Below, one piece after another: positions 47,475-64,000 of a stretch of 64,000 nt of DNA. The DNA lies in the NCBI GenBank assembly GCA_029237605.1, contig JAQRGB010000023.1, forward strand, positions 1 through 64,000, given 5' to 3'. Within the stretch, counting starts at the first letter, position 1. Each line of letters starts with the position of its first letter. Source of the stretch: Candidatus Thiodubiliella sp. (GTDB lineage Bacteria > Pseudomonadota > Gammaproteobacteria > PS1 > Pseudothioglobaceae). Under the pieces are notes generated by a model, which made no database searches, was not told where the DNA came from, and saw only the letters and a program-made list of their open reading frames with translations. The position numbers and the translations under genes were made by a program.

Positions 47475-48935
47475 CTAAACTTGTTCAGAAGCCTTAATAA
47501 GCGCATACGCTTTATGCATGGTTTCATCCCACTCAGATTGTGGCACTGAATCATAAACAACACCTCCTCCAGCCTGAATATAGAGTATTTCATCTTTAAT
47601 TACTGCAGTGCGAATGGCAATCGCCATATCCATACAACCATGCCAAGAAAGATAACCAATCGCACCTGAATAAATATTACGTTTAAGTGACTCAACCTCA
47701 TTAATAATTTCCATTGCACGTACTTTTGGCGCACCACTAAGCGTACCTGCCGGAAATGTAGCCTTCAACACATCAATCGCGCTCACTCCATCTCGTAAAA
47801 CACATTCAACATTTGACACAATGTGCATCACATGTGAATAACGTTCAATAGACATTTTATCGGTTAAATCAATACTACCTATTTTAGCAATACGGCCAAG
47901 ATCATTACGACCAAGGTCAATTAACATTAAATGTTCGGCGATTTCTTTTTCGTCTGCTAACAAATCTTTTTCTAATGCTAAATCTTGTGCTTCATTTTGA
48001 CCACGAGAACGCGTGCCAGCAAGAGGGCGTACAGTTGCACGTCTATTTTTATCGATACGTGTTAAAATTTCAGGTGATGAGCCGACAATTGCACTATCTC
48101 CTAAATTAAGATAATACATATGAGGTGATGGGTTTAAAAGACGCACTTGACGATATAACTCCACAGGTGGCGCACTGAATTTAGCGCTAAGTCGTTGAGA
48201 CGGGACTACTTGCATAACATCACCTGCGATAATATATTGTTGAATTTTCTCAACTGCGGCCTTATAGTTACCCTCACCAAAACTTGAAACAAAATCTCGT
48301 TCTTCTAAATTATCAGATTGATATTGTTCACATTTGTATGGTGTTTGAATTTTATTTAAAATTTTATCCAGTTGTGTTTGTGCATCTTCATAGTTCTGCG
48401 TATTTGGATCAATATGGGTTATGATAAATGCTTGATTCAACACATTGTCAAATACCACTAAATCATTAGATACCATTAACAAAATATCAGGCATTCCCAA
48501 TTCATCTTGTTGATCAATTTTGGCTAATTTTGACTCAATATAACGAATGATCTCATAACCAAAATAACCAACTAATCCACCATTAAAATCTGGCAACTCA
48601 TCCATCTTCGGTACTTTGTATTGACTCAAGTACTCTTCAACCCACGCTAATGGATCGTTCACTTTATTTGACTCAAATAACTCACCTTGGCGCTCTATAT
48701 GCACATCATAATCAAATACTTTAATAACAGTTTGTGCGTGCAAGCCAATTATAGAGTAGCGACCCCATTTATCACCTCCTTCAACTGATTCAAAAAGATA
48801 AGAATAAGGATTATTGGCTATTTTTAAATACAAGTCTAAAACTGTATTATCATTTATATCAATTGAAATGATTTTGTAAACGGGAATATGATTATATCCA
48901 TCAACCACATATTTATCAAAACTTATTCTATTCAT
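47475..48935 (-). CDS. trpE: Anthranilate synthase component I
   Basis: QVVPSQRLSAKF, PSPHMYYLNLGDSAIVGSSPEILTRI, GAPKVRAMEIINEVESLKRNIYSGAIGYLSW. Confidence 0.95.
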   Translation of the reverse strand: MNRISFDKYVVDGYNHIPVYKIISIDINDNTVLDLYLKIANNPYSYLFESVEGGDKWGRYSIIGLHAQTVIKVFDYDVHIERQGELFESNKVNDPLAWVEEYLSQYKVPKMDELPDFNGGLVGYFGYEIIRYIESKLAKIDQQDELGMPDILLMVSNDLVVFDNVLNQAFIITHIDPNTQNYEDAQTQLDKILNKIQTPYKCEQYQSDNLEERDFVSSFGEGNYKAAVEKIQQYIIAGDVMQVVPSQRLSAKFSAPPVELYRQVRLLNPSPHMYYLNLGDSAIVGSSPEILTRIDKNRRATVRPLAGTRSRGQNEAQDLALEKDLLADEKEIAEHLMLIDLGRNDLGRIAKIGSIDLTDKMSIERYSHVMHIVSNVECVLRDGVSAIDVLKATFPAGTLSGAPKVRAMEIINEVESLKRNIYSGAIGYLSWHGCMDMAIAIRTAVIKDEILYIQAGGGVVYDSVPQSEWDETMHKAYALIKASEQV

Positions 48936-48955
48936 AAATGTATTTTATATCAAAA

Positions 48956-48995
48956 ATAAAAAAAGCCACTCTAATGTAAGTTAGCGTGGCTTTTT
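48956..48995 (-). terminator. Terminator downstream of rpoC
   Basis: aaaagccactctaa-tgtaag-ttagcgtggctttttt. Confidence 0.7.
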
Positions 48996-49014
48996 TATTT
49001 ATCAGTAATAACTA

Positions 49015-53218
<4,204 letters not shown>

Positions 53219-53222
53219 CTAA

Positions 53223-56200
53223 TTAGTGCTGTTCAAGCTCAACATCAACACCTAATGAACGAATCTCTTTAACTAATACATTAAAAGATTCTGGCATCGC
53301 TGATTCAGTTAAATTCACACCATCAACAATACTCTTATACATCTTAGCGCGACCTACGACATCATCTGATTTAACAGTTAACATTTCACGTAACGTATGT
53401 GCCGCACCATAGGCCTCTAATGCCCAAACTTCCATCTCACCGAAACGTTGACCACCGAACTGTGCTTTACCGCTCAATGGTTGCTGCGTCACTAATGAGT
53501 AAGGCCCTGTTGAGCGTGCGTGCATCTTATCATCAACTAAATGATTAAGCTTTAACATATGCATATAACCAACCGTTATTAGACGATCAAATGCCTCACC
53601 CGTGCGGCCATCATAAAGTTGTTCTTGGCCAGATTCTGGCAAACCAGCTAATTTTAATAATGACTTAATATCTTCTTCTTTAATGCCGTCAAATACTGGT
53701 GTTGCCATTGGCACACCAGCGCGTAAATTGTTGGCTAATTCAATAATTTCTTTATCACTGAATAATTTAAGCTCTTCTTTCTTGCCATAAGAATTATAAA
53801 CTTTATCTAGAAAATCTCTAATTTCTTTAACCATTTCGCTACGTTTCTCATCAAGTATTGTAGCAATCTTATCCCCCAAACCTTTAGCAGCATAACCCAA
53901 ATGAACTTCTAACACCTGGCCAACATTCATTCGAGATGGCACACCCAATGGATTAAGCACCACGTCAATAGTAGAGCCATCTGCTAAATATGGCATATCT
54001 TCTACTGGAGATACACGCGAAATAACACCTTTATTGCCATGACGACCAGCCATCTTATCCCCAACTTGCAGAGTTTTACGTGTTGCCACATAAACTTTAA
54101 CCATCTTCATTACGCCTGGTGGTAGCTCTGCATCTTCATTAATCTTAGCGCATTCATTTTCAAAAAAGGCATCAAATTCAACTTGTTTCGCTTTAACCTG
54201 CTTAACCAATGCGGCTACTTCTTTATTAACAATTACATCTTTTACTTTAAGATTTACAAGTTCTTCATCGGTTAAAAGTTTCATTGTTTTAGCGTTTAGT
54301 TTTTCACCTACCTTAATATTAGCAATACCTTTTGTTACTTCGTTACCTGAAAGTTTTAGGCGAATACGACGGAAAATATCACCATCAATAATGTCAAACT
54401 CGTCATCAATATCTTTCCTAATTTTTGCTAACCTTCCTTCATCGATACTTTGCGCTCTTGCATCTTTTGCAACGCTATCACGAGTAAAGATTTGCACATC
54501 TATAACCACACCAGATTTTGATGCACCAACACGCAACGAGGAGTCTTTAACATTGTTAGCTTTTTCACCAAAAATAGCACGTAATAATTTTTCTTCTGGT
54601 GAAAGTACAGTTTCGCTCTTAGGCGTAACTTTACCCACTAAGATGTCGCCACCATTAACACGAGCACCAACATATACCACGCCAACCTCATCAAGTTTAG
54701 CAAGAGCAGATTCACTAACATTCGGAATATCGGCTGTGATTTCCTCTGAACCTAAGGTAGTATCACGTGCATAAGAAGTCAATTCTTCAATATGAATTGA
54801 AGTGTAACGATCTTCTTGTATAACACGCTCAGAAATTAAGATTGAATCTTCAAAATTATAACCATTCCATGGCATAAAGGCAATTTTCATATTTTGACCC
54901 AATGCTAATTCGCCTAAATCTGTTGAAGGTCCATCAGCCAATACGTCGTCAGAACAAACTTTATCACCAGTTTTAACTAAAGGCTTTTGGTTAATACAAG
55001 TATTCTGATTAGAACGTGCATATTTTGTAAGATTGTAAATATCAACACCTAATTCACTGGCTTTAGTATGTTTGGAATCAACACGAATAACGATACGAGA
55101 AGCATCAACTGTCTCAACCACGCCACCGTGTTTAGCAGTTACACAAACACGAGAATCTGTTGCAACAACACGCTCAATACCAGTGCCAACTAATGGTTTC
55201 TCAGCACGAAGCGTTGGCACTGCTTGACGCTGCATATTTGAACCCATTAATGCACGATTTGCATCATCATGTTCTAAAAATGGAATAAGAGCTGCTGCCA
55301 CTGATGATATTTGTTTAGAGTCAATATCAATTAAAGTCACGTCTTCTGAATTTACTAAAACAAATTCATTTTTACGACGACAAGAAATTAAATCATCAGT
55401 AAATTTTCCTTTTGCATTAACATTAACATTAGCCTGTGCAATAGTATGCGTAATTTCATCAATTGCAGAAACATAAATAATCTCATTAGTTACCCTGCCA
55501 CTCTTAACTACTTGATATGGAGTTTCTAAGAAACCGTATTTATTAGTCTTAGCATAAACCGCTAAAGTGTTAATCAAACCAATATTTGGGCCTTCTGGTG
55601 TTTCAATTGGGCATAAGCGACCATAGTGAGATGGGTGGACATCACGCACTTCAAAGCCAGCACGCTCACGTGTTAAACCACCAGGACCTAAGGCGGAAAT
55701 ACGACGCTTGTGTGTTACACCTGATAATGGATTTACTTGATCCATAAATTGTGATAATTGAGAAGAGCCAAAAAACTCTTTAACCGCAGCTGATACTGGG
55801 TTGGAATTAATCAAATCTTGTGGAGTTAATTCATCTGTTTCAGCTAAGTTCAAGCCTTCTTTAACTGCCTTCTCAACCCGTATCAAACCAATCCTAAATT
55901 GATTCTCAATCATTTCACCAATTGATCTTACGCGTCTATTAGCAAGCGTATCAACATCGTCAACTGAATCCTTTCCATCTAAGTCGGATCGTAGCCATGT
56001 CGTTCTGTGAGCCAAGGACATTCTGAATATCTTCGTTACTTAATACATGTATACCTGTTTCAGATTCAATACCTAAACGACGATTAAGCTTCATACGTCC
56101 AACTTTAGAAAGGTCATAACGCTCATTCTTAAAAAATAGATTATTAAACAACAAATTAACCGCATCTTCCGTTGCTGGTTCACCTGGACGCATTACATGA

Positions 56201-57318
56201 TAAATAGACATGCGCGCTTCAATTTCAGTTTGTGATTCATCTAAACGCAGAGTATCTGAAATATAAGCGCCTGTCTCAGAATTATTAATATAAAGAATTT
56301 TAAATTTATTAACTTTATTAACTGTGATTAATTCTAATACTTCTTCGCTAATAACTGTATTAGTGGCGATTAAAATTTCACCTGTTTCTTTGTCAATAAT
56401 ATCTTGTGAAATAACCTTATCTAATAAGTACTCAAATGGTGCATTAACTAACTTCACACCTTTTTTTTTTAAGATTTTTGTATGCTTAGTAGTAATACGA
56501 CGGCCTTTTTCAATCACCGTCTTCTTGTCCAGCTTAATGTCAAATTCTGCAATTGTGCCATGCAATTTAGTAGAAGATAAGCCAACATCACAAGATTTTG
56601 CTTTAAGCGTAATATCAATTTTTTCAAAAAAGGTACTTAAAATTGCATTTGAGTCAAGGCCCATTGCGCGCAATAATATAGTTATCGGTAATTTACGACG
56701 ACGATCAATTCGCATATATAAATGCTCATTATGGTCAAATTCAAAATCTAACCATGAGCCGCGGTAAGGAATAATACGAGATGAAAATAAAATCTTACCT
56801 GAAGAATGTGTTTTACCTTTATCGTGTTCAAAAATAACGCCAGGCGACCTGTGTAATTGAGATACTACAACACGTTCAGTGCCATTAATAACAAAAGTAC
56901 CTGTGTTAGTCATCAATGGTAATTGACCAAGATAAACATCTTCTTCAATAACTTGCTTGATTTTTCGTTTTTTCTTTAAGGTAGAGCCGTTCTTGTCAAA
57001 TAAAACTAAATTTAATTTAACACGTAGTATTGAAGCAAAAGTAGCGCCACGTAATTTACACTCTTCAACATTAAACTTTGGTTTTTGTAGCTCATAATTT
57101 ACATACTCCATTTCCGCGTAACCATTATTTGCTGTTATTGGAAATACAGATTGAAAAACAAGATGTAAATCAGAGTCTGATTCTGTTCCTTTATCAGCTT
57201 TAATAAAACTATTAAACGATTTAATCTGGATAGATAATAAATCTGGTTCAGTTAAAATTGATTCTCTTGAGCCAAAATTATTCCTAATTCGCTTCTTTTC
57301 AGTAAATGAATAAGCCAT
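53223..57318 (-). CDS. rpoB: RNA polymerase subunit beta, interrupted by an adapter
   Basis: [82 protein letters not shown]. Confidence 0.98.
55981..56018 (+). other. Adapter B arm, partial (38 nt)
   Basis: AAGTCGGATCG...GAGCCAAGGA within rpoB. Confidence 0.97.
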
Positions 57319-57452
57319 AATACCTCGCATTATTTAATCTTACAATTTAAAAAAGACAATCTATTAATAAAACTACCTAAGAAGTAAAAAAACCTCTTTA
57401 TAATAAGGCAATCTTTGTAGATTGATAACACACTCACCAAAGAGTGTAAAAT

Positions 57453-57486
57453 ACCAGAATCCACTCACGTGGATTCTGAGTTTTTC
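57453..57486 (-). terminator. Attenuator/terminator hairpin between rplL and rpoB
   Basis: cagaatccac-tcac-gtggattctg. Confidence 0.6.
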
Positions 57487-57496
57487 ATAAAACTAA

Positions 57497-57877
57497 TTAC
57501 TTAAGTTCTACGCTAGCGCCAACTTCTTCAAGTTGCTTTTGAATATCTTCAGCTTCAACTTTAGATGCGCCCTCCTTAACTGCAACAGGCGCTGACTCAA
57601 CCATATCTTTAGCTTCTTTCAGCCCAAGACCAGTGATACTGCGTACTGCTTTAATGACAGCAACCTTTTTATCGCCAAAACTAGTTAACATTACATTAAA
57701 CTCATTTTTTTCTTCTGCCACGCTATCGTTGTCACCGCTAGCCATTACTGCTATTGGTGCTGCTGGTGCTGCAGATACACCGAACTTTTCTTCCATTGCT
57801 GAAACTAGTTCAACAACGTTCATTACTGACATATCAGCAACTGCATTTAAAATATCTTCGTTGGTTAATTTAGCCAT
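57497..57877 (-). CDS. rplL: 50S ribosomal protein L7/L12
   Basis: [37 protein letters not shown]...[15 protein letters not shown]. Confidence 0.97.
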   Translation of the reverse strand: MAKLTNEDILNAVADMSVMNVVELVSAMEEKFGVSAAPAAPIAVMASGDNDSVAEEKNEFNVMLTSFGDKKVAVIKAVRSITGLGLKEAKDMVESAPVAVKEGASKVEAEDIQKQLEEVGASVELK

Positions 57878-57906
57878 GATATTTACTCCTTTTTTATTTA
57901 TATTTA

Positions 57907-58428
57907 TTATTGTTTTTGTTGCGCTACTGCTGAAACCACCCGAGTCACTTGACAAGGAATATCGTTTAAACTTCTCGCTAGTTTTTCAATCGGTGCCAGC
58001 ATCAATGTCATAACTAAGCTAATTGCTTGATCTTTAGTTGGCAAGTCTGCAATACGTTTAAGTTCACTTGCTTCTACAAAGTCACCTGAAACACCAAGCC
58101 CTTTAACAACTAAATCTTCATTTTCTTTAATGAAATTTTTAAATACTCGTGCCACTGCACCTGGATCTTCTTGTGAAAAACCAAGAACTACTGGCCCAAC
58201 CAACACAGGCATTACACATTCGCATACCGTATTTTCTAACGCCCTCTTTGCCAAAGTATTTTTTACAACACGTAAAGAAACATTTGCATCTATTGAACTG
58301 GTACGTAGATTAGTCATTTGTCCAACTGTCAACCCACGATATTCAGCTACACCAACAGAAATACTACTCTCAGCAAGTTCATTTATTTGCTTAACAACAG
58401 CTTTTTTTGCTTCAAGATTTAAAGCCAT
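57907..58428 (-). CDS. rplJ: 50S ribosomal protein L10
   Basis: [42 protein letters not shown]. Confidence 0.96.
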   Translation of the reverse strand: MALNLEAKKAVVKQINELAESSISVGVAEYRGLTVGQMTNLRTSSIDANVSLRVVKNTLAKRALENTVCECVMPVLVGPVVLGFSQEDPGAVARVFKNFIKENEDLVVKGLGVSGDFVEASELKRIADLPTKDQAISLVMTLMLAPIEKLARSLNDIPCQVTRVVSAVAQQKQ

Positions 58429-58439
58429 TTTGCCTATCT

Positions 58440-58735
58440 CCTAAACAGTTTAAAAAAGAAAGCCATAAAACCTTATAACTTTCACCATAGAGTATTACAT
58501 AAGAGACTCTAAATGCCATAAGCAAAATTCTAAAATACAATAAGTAGCGTCTTTTAAATCTAAAAACCACTATTTTTTAAATTTTACAATCACACTTAAA
58601 GCACTTAGGCTTCCCTATACTCTCTACATAGGCTGAGAAGTATTACCACTCACTTAAACAAACACTCCAGAAGGAGTTTGCTTGCACCTATGGTCTTTGA
58701 GATCGTAGAATAACTCTAAGATCTAAAAGAATTCT
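58440..58735 (-). promoter_or_regulatory. Candidate L10 leader / rplJL 5' region
   Basis: Position between rplA and rplJ, 300 nt non-coding with hairpins such as aaactccttctggagtgttt. Confidence 0.35.
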
Positions 58736-59438
58736 TTAAATATCTACCGAAGCTAAATCAACGTTTAAGCCAGGACCCATCGTTGATGAAATACTCATTT
58801 TTTTAAAATAAATACCTTTAGCCGAACTAGGTTTTGCTTTTTTCAATGCCTCCATTAAGGCAATAATATTTTCAGCCAATGCTTCTATAGTAAATGACGA
58901 TTTGCCAATGCCAGCATGAATAACTGCCGCTTTATCAGTACGATAACGCACCTGTCCTGCTCTTGCATTATTAATTGCAGTTACAACATCTGGTGTTACT
59001 GTACCAACTTTTGGATTAGGCATTAAACCACGAGGTCCCAATACTTGACCTAAGCGACCAACAACACCCATTGCATCTGGAGAAGCAATCACAACATCAT
59101 AGTTAATATCGCCATCTTGCATTGATTTCATTAAATCATCCATACCAACAACATCAGCGCCAGCTGCTTTTGCTTTCTCTACATTATCACCTTGTGTAAA
59201 AACCGCAATACGTACTGATTTTCCAGTGCCATTTGGCAAAACTACTGCACCACGTACATTTTGGTCAGATTTATTTGCATCAACGCCAAGGTTGACACTA
59301 ATATCAATAGACTCATCAAATTTTGCCGTTGAACAAGTCGGAGGCCAAGCGGTCTTAGGAAGACAAGTCCAAACAGCTTCAGTTATTGCGTAACGCTTTC
59401 CAACTTCGATTTTTTCTACAATATTTTTTTGTTTTTTT
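58736..59438 (-). CDS. rplA: 50S ribosomal protein L1, disrupted by an adapter and start region lost
   Basis: [63 protein letters not shown]. Confidence 0.96.
59335..59376 (+). other. Adapter A arm plus full barcode (rc CTGTTTGGAC)
   Basis: AAGTCGGAGGCC...AGACAA-GTCCAAACAG within rplA. Confidence 0.98.
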
Positions 59439-59484
59439 GTTGTACAAAAGGATTGTCTTCCTAAGACCGCTTGGCCTCCGACTT
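59439..59484 (-). other. Adapter chimera: GTTG + barcode TACAAAAGGA + rc A arm
   Basis: GTTG-TACAAAAGGA-TTGTCTTCC...CCGACTT at the rplK/rplA junction. Confidence 0.96.
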
Positions 59485-59909
59485 CCCTCCACTTCAATGC
59501 CCATTGAACGAGCTGTTCCAGCAATAATGTTTACTGCTGCTTCCATGTCGTTTGCATTTAAATCTTTCATTTTAATTACTGCAACTTCTTCTAATTGTGC
59601 ACGTGTAATTTTGCCGACTTTATCTGTATGTGGAACGCCACTACCTTTTTTAATGCCTGTTACTTTCAAGATTAACAATGCTGCTGGTGGTGTTTTGGTA
59701 ATAAATGTAAAACTACGGTCACTATAAACCGTAATAACCACTGGCACTTTCATACCTTTGTCAATTTCTTGTGTTGCTACATTAAATGCCTTACAAAAAT
59801 CCATAATATTCACACCGTGTTGGCCTAATGCTGGTCCCACTGGAGGTGATGGATTTGCATCTTGCGCTGGAATCTGCAATCTAATATATGATTCAATTTT
59901 TTTGGCCAT
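59485..59909 (-). CDS. rplK: 50S ribosomal protein L11 (stop at or lost in adapter)
   Basis: [43 protein letters not shown]...[12 protein letters not shown]. Confidence 0.96.
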
Positions 59910-59979
59910 TTTTCCTTTCCTTTGAGATATTTTCTCGTTTTGGGTGCAAGCGCTATATTAAGTAAGCTTCCCTGTTAAA

Positions 59980-60522
59980 TTAAGTTTTCTGTACTTGTGA
60001 AAACTCTAGTTCTACTGGTGTAGCGCGTCCAAAAATCAACACTTCTACTTTTAGTAAATTCTTTTCATAGTCAACCTTTTCAATTGTAAAGTCGGAGGCC
60101 AAGCGGTCTTAGGAAGGTCCATCAACAATCAAGATTTCTTCTCCTGGTTGGTAAGCAACCTTAGGCTTAGGTTTGTCAGTTCCCTCTTGCACACGTGCCA
60201 TAATTTTATCAACTTCACGCTGTGTAATTGGCGATGGTTTGCCAGAATTTCCACCAATAAATCCAATTACATTATTAGTATTTTTTACCAATAACCAACT
60301 TGACTCAGTTAATTCCATATTAATTAACATATAGCCTGGGAAAAATTTACGCTCAGCTGTTTTTTTCTGACCATCTTTTAACTCTACTACTTGTTCAGTT
60401 GGAATCATAATATCGCCAAATAAATCTGACAACCCCTCTCTCTCTATCGCCTCTTCAATAGCGATCTTTACTTTTGCTTCATAAACACTTCTTGCATGGA
60501 GCACATACCATCTTTTAGACAT
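59980..60522 (-). CDS. nusG: Transcription termination/antitermination protein NusG, interrupted by an adapter
   Basis: [56 protein letters not shown]; tail [22 protein letters not shown]. Confidence 0.95.
60089..60116 (+). other. Adapter A arm, partial (28 nt)
   Basis: AAGTCGGAGGCCAAGCGGTCTTAGGAAG. Confidence 0.96.
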
Positions 60523-60538
60523 CTTTTAAAAACCCCTT

Positions 60539-60913
60539 TTAATTTGTTAACAATTGCACAGCCCAAGTAAAAAATGAATCAACAATCCATAAAAAAATAG
60601 CAATAATAATTACCGCTATCATAATTATGCCAGTTGTCTTAATAGTTTCATCTTTAGTTGGCCAAACAACTTTGCGTAATTCAATTTTTGTTTCTTTTAA
60701 AAAAACGCTCATTTGTATGCCTTGAGGCGATTTAAAAAATACAAATCCTGCTAACACTAAGCCTAATAACAAAACTAACACCTTGTAAAGTGTTGTATTT
60801 AACTCTAGCGGATCCAAATAAAAAAGTACGAGAAAAACCACTGCAATCAGGAGTGATGCAATTGCTCCTATTGATGATTTTAATTTAACTTGATTCTCTA
60901 TATTTTTACTCAC
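60539..60913 (-). CDS. secE: Preprotein translocase subunit SecE (GTG start)
   Basis: FLKETKIELRKVVWPTKDETIKTTGIIMIAVIIIAIFLWIVDSFFTWAVQLLT. Confidence 0.92.
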   Translation of the reverse strand: MSKNIENQVKLKSSIGAIASLLIAVVFLVLFYLDPLELNTTLYKVLVLLLGLVLAGFVFFKSPQGIQMSVFLKETKIELRKVVWPTKDETIKTTGIIMIAVIIIAIFLWIVDSFFTWAVQLLTN

Positions 60914-60929
60914 ATTACATCCTTTAATA

Positions 60930-61005
60930 TGGCAGGCAAGGAGGGACTCGAACCCCCAACCAACGGTTTTGGAGACCGCCACTCTACCAATTGAGCCACT
61001 TGCCT
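60930..61005 (-). tRNA. trpT: tRNA-Trp (CCA anticodon), CCA end encoded
   Basis: rc AGGCAAGTGGCTCAATTGGTAGAGTGGCGGTCTCCAAAACCGTTGGTTGGGGGTTCGAGTCCCTCCTTGCCTGCCA. Confidence 0.96.
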
Positions 61006-61081
61006 AAATTTAAAAATACTTCTACCAGTCCTGCATGCCACTAAAGGTATTCTTTACAAGATTCAAAATATAGAGTCGCTT

Positions 61082-61132
61082 AAGGAGTTGGGTCTAGTCA
61101 TTGTCTTCCTAAGACCGCTTGGCCTCCGACTT
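61082..61132 (-). other. Adapter chimera: B tail + barcode GGTCTAGTCA + rc A arm
   Basis: AAGGAGTTG-GGTCTAGTCA-TTGTCTTCC...CCGACTT at the tuf 3' end. Confidence 0.98.
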
Positions 61133-62313
61133 GTCCACCTTCTCTAATAGCAAACCTCAAGCCATCTTCCATTGCAATTGGTGACAATAGCTCTACATTC
61201 ATCTTAACATTATCACCAGGCATCACCATTTCTACATCTTTTGGTAATTGACAAGCACCGGTTACGTCAGTTGTTCTAAAATAAAACTGCGGACGGTAGT
61301 TATTAAAAAATGGTGTATGACGACCTCCTTCCTCTTTGCTAAGTACATAAACTTCTGCTTCAAACTTAGCGTGTGGCTTGATTGAACCAGGCTTAGCCAA
61401 TACTTGACCACGCTCTACATCTTCACGTTTAGTGCCACGTAAAAGAACGCCAACATTATCTCCAGCTTCACCAGAGTCTAATAACTTACGGAACATCTCG
61501 ACACCTGTACAAATTGTTGTTTGAGTATCTTTAATACCAACAATCTCAATTTCATCATTAACATTAACAATACCTGCTTCAATACGACCTGTTACAACAG
61601 TGCCACGACCTGAGATTGAAAATACATCTTCAATTGGCATGATAAATGACTTATCAGTATCACGCTTTGGTGTTGGAATATACGAATCTAGCGCCTCAAC
61701 TAACTTAAAAATTGAAGGCACTCCAATCTCTGATGTATCGCCTTCTAATGCCTTAAGTGCAGAACCAAAAATAATTGGTGTGTCGTCACCTGGAAAGTCA
61801 TATTCATTTAGTAGCTCACGAATTTCCATTTCAACTAACTCGACTAACTCTTCATCATCAACCATGTCTGCTTTGTTCATATAAACAAGAATATAAGGCA
61901 CGCCCACCTGTTTAGATAAAAGGATATGTTCGCGTGTTTGAGCCATTGGGCCATCTGTTGCAGCAATAACAATGATAGCACCATCCATTTGTGCAGCACC
62001 TGTAATCATATTTTTAACATAGTCAGCATGTCCAGGGCAGTCAACATGCGCATAATGACGATTTTCTGACTCATACTCTACGTGTGCTGTTGAGATAGTA
62101 ATGCCACGCTCCCTCTCTTCAGGAGCATTGTCAATATCTGCATAATCATTAAACTCTCCGCCATTAGCTTCTGCCATAACTTTAGTTATCGCCGCTGTTA
62201 GAGTTGTTTTACCATGGTCAACGTGACCGATCGTACCTACGTTTACATGAAGTCGGAGGCCAAGCGGTCTTAGGAAGACAAGACCTGATAACAACTCCTT
62301 TTTCTTTTGACAT
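61133..62313 (-). CDS. tuf: Elongation factor Tu; both termini damaged by adapters
   Basis: [63 protein letters not shown] start followed by adapter. Confidence 0.97.
62250..62300 (+). other. Adapter chimera: A arm + barcode (rc TTATCAGGTC) + B tail
   Basis: AAGTCGG...AGACAA-GACCTGATAA-CAACTCCTT. Confidence 0.98.
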
Positions 62314-62338
62314 TTTATTATTCCTTGGCTCTATATAT

Positions 62339-64000
62339 TTATTTATTCAATTTTTCAATAACTTTATCCGCAACATTCTTTGGTGCTGCTGTGTACCTTG
62401 CAAATTCCATTGAGTAGCTTGCACGACCTTGTGTCATTGAACGAAGATCATTTGCATAACCAAACATTTCTGCTAATGGAACATCTGCTTTTAACTGTTT
62501 ACCATTTGGTAGATCTTCCATACCACCTACTAAACCACGACGACGATTAATATCACCCATCACATCGCCCATATAATCTTCAGGAGTAACAATTTCTACT
62601 GCCATCATTGGCTCAAGCAGTTGAGGATTAGCCATTCTTACGCCTTCTGCTAAACACTTAGAGGCAGCAATCTTAAATGCCATTTCATTTGAATCAACAT
62701 CGTGGTAAGATCCATCATAAACTGTAACCTTCATGTCAACTAATGGGAAACCTGCAAGTACGCCATTTTCCATTTGCTCTTGAATGCCTTTATTAACCGC
62801 AGGAATATATTCTTTAGGAATAACTCCACCTTTAATTTCATCAACAAACTCATAACCTGTGCCATGTTCTTGTGGCTCAATACGTAAATATACATGGCCG
62901 TACTGACCACGACCACCTGATTGTTTCGCAAATTTGTGTTGGTGTTCAACCAATGTTGTAATCGCTTCACGGTATGCAACCTGAGGCGCGCCAACATTAC
63001 ACCCAACATCAAATTCACGCATCATGCGGTCAACAATAATATCTAAGTGAAGCTCTCCCATACCTGCAATAATGGTTTGACCAGATTCTTCATCGCTAGA
63101 AACTCTAAATGATGGATCTTCTGCGGCCAATTTACCTAATGCGATACCCATTTTCTCTTGGTCAACTTTGGTTTTAGGCTCAACCGCCAAGGCAATCACT
63201 GGTTCTGGGAATTCCATACGCTCTAATATGATTTTTTCTTTCATGTCACACAGAGTATCGCCAGTGGTCACGTCTTTAAGCCCAATCGCTGCTGCGATAT
63301 CACCGGCACGTACTTCTTTAATTTCATCACGTTCATTCGAATGCATTTGCACCATACGGCCAATGCGCTCTTTTTTACCTTTTGATGAATTATAAACAAA
63401 GTCACCTGCTTTTAACACACCTGAATAAACGCGAAAGAAGGTCAATGTACCTACAAATGGGTCGGTTGCAATTTTAAACGCAAGAGCAGCAAATGGCTCG
63501 CCATCATCAGCCTTTCTAAGCGCTTTAGTTTCATTTTTGTCTTCTAAAATACCTTCAATTGCATTTACATCTAGTGGTGATGGCATATACATAATCATTG
63601 CATCTAATATTGCTTGTACGCCTTTATTCTTAAAGGCTGAACCACAAAACATTGGAATTATTTTATTATTAATTGTTTGCAAACGGATGCCTTGTTTAAT
63701 CTCATCTTCTGATAGTTCATCTCCTTCTAAGTATTTTTCCATTAACTCTTCAGAACCTTCAGCTGCTGATTCAATCATAAATTCACGCTGACTTTCAGCT
63801 ACAACTCCTTGGCTCACAGAACGACATGGCTACGATCCGACTTCTCTTGCGTCATAAGTGGCGCCTTGGTCTACTTCATTCCAATAGATCGCTTTCATAG
63901 TAATTAAGTCAACAACACCTTCAAAATATTCTTCTGCACCAATAGCAATTTGCATTGGTACTGGATTACCACCTAAGCGCGATTTAACTTGCTCGCAAAC
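62339..64000 (-). CDS. fusA: Elongation factor G, partial (runs off window), interrupted by an adapter
   Basis: [78 protein letters not shown] upstream of adapter. Confidence 0.97.
63797..63843 (-). other. Adapter B arm plus partial barcode (rc TAGCT)
   Basis: AGCTA-CAACTCC...CCGACTT within fusA. Confidence 0.97.

Overview
The window is an AT-rich gammaproteobacterial chromosome segment, most like a chemoautotrophic sulfur oxidiser of the SUP05/Thioglobaceae type (Bathymodiolus or vesicomyid symbiont relatives). This placement is inferred from gene content only. Main loci: a Calvin/glycolysis block tkt-gap-pgk-pyk-fba; soxXYZAK; TRAP transporter dctPQM; a delta-class carbonic-anhydrase-like gene; mreBCD-mrdA; recA-recX-tgt; ribD-coaBC-comEC; dnaE; trpE; and the classic fusA-tuf-trpT-secE-nusG-rplKAJL-rpoBC cluster. 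RNA genes are rnpB (RNase P RNA) and tRNA-Trp. The dominant unexplained structure is a pair of dispersed 'repeats', AAGTCGGATCGTAGCCATGTCGTTCTGTGAGCCAAGGAGTTG and AAGTCGGAGGCCAAGCGGTCTTAGGAAGACAA. I find 38 full or partial sites, on both strands, mostly inside conserved genes. They match what I know as the MGI/BGI (DNBSEQ) library adapters. Several sites carry the two arms joined by a 10-nt spacer, with at least six different spacers (sample barcodes). I therefore read them as untrimmed adapters built into the assembly, not as a biological repeat system. They usually replace native sequence rather than simply insert, so many apparently split or chimeric ORFs (recA, rpoC, rpoB, gap, tkt, mnmG, clpB, ribD, coaBC, comEC, soxA, tuf, fusA and others) are artefacts. 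Separate assembly or biology questions are single-base homopolymer frameshifts, an exact 240-bp tandem duplication at the carbonic anhydrase gene, and a 55-bp copied segment inside mrdA. I found no convincing novel biological system here.
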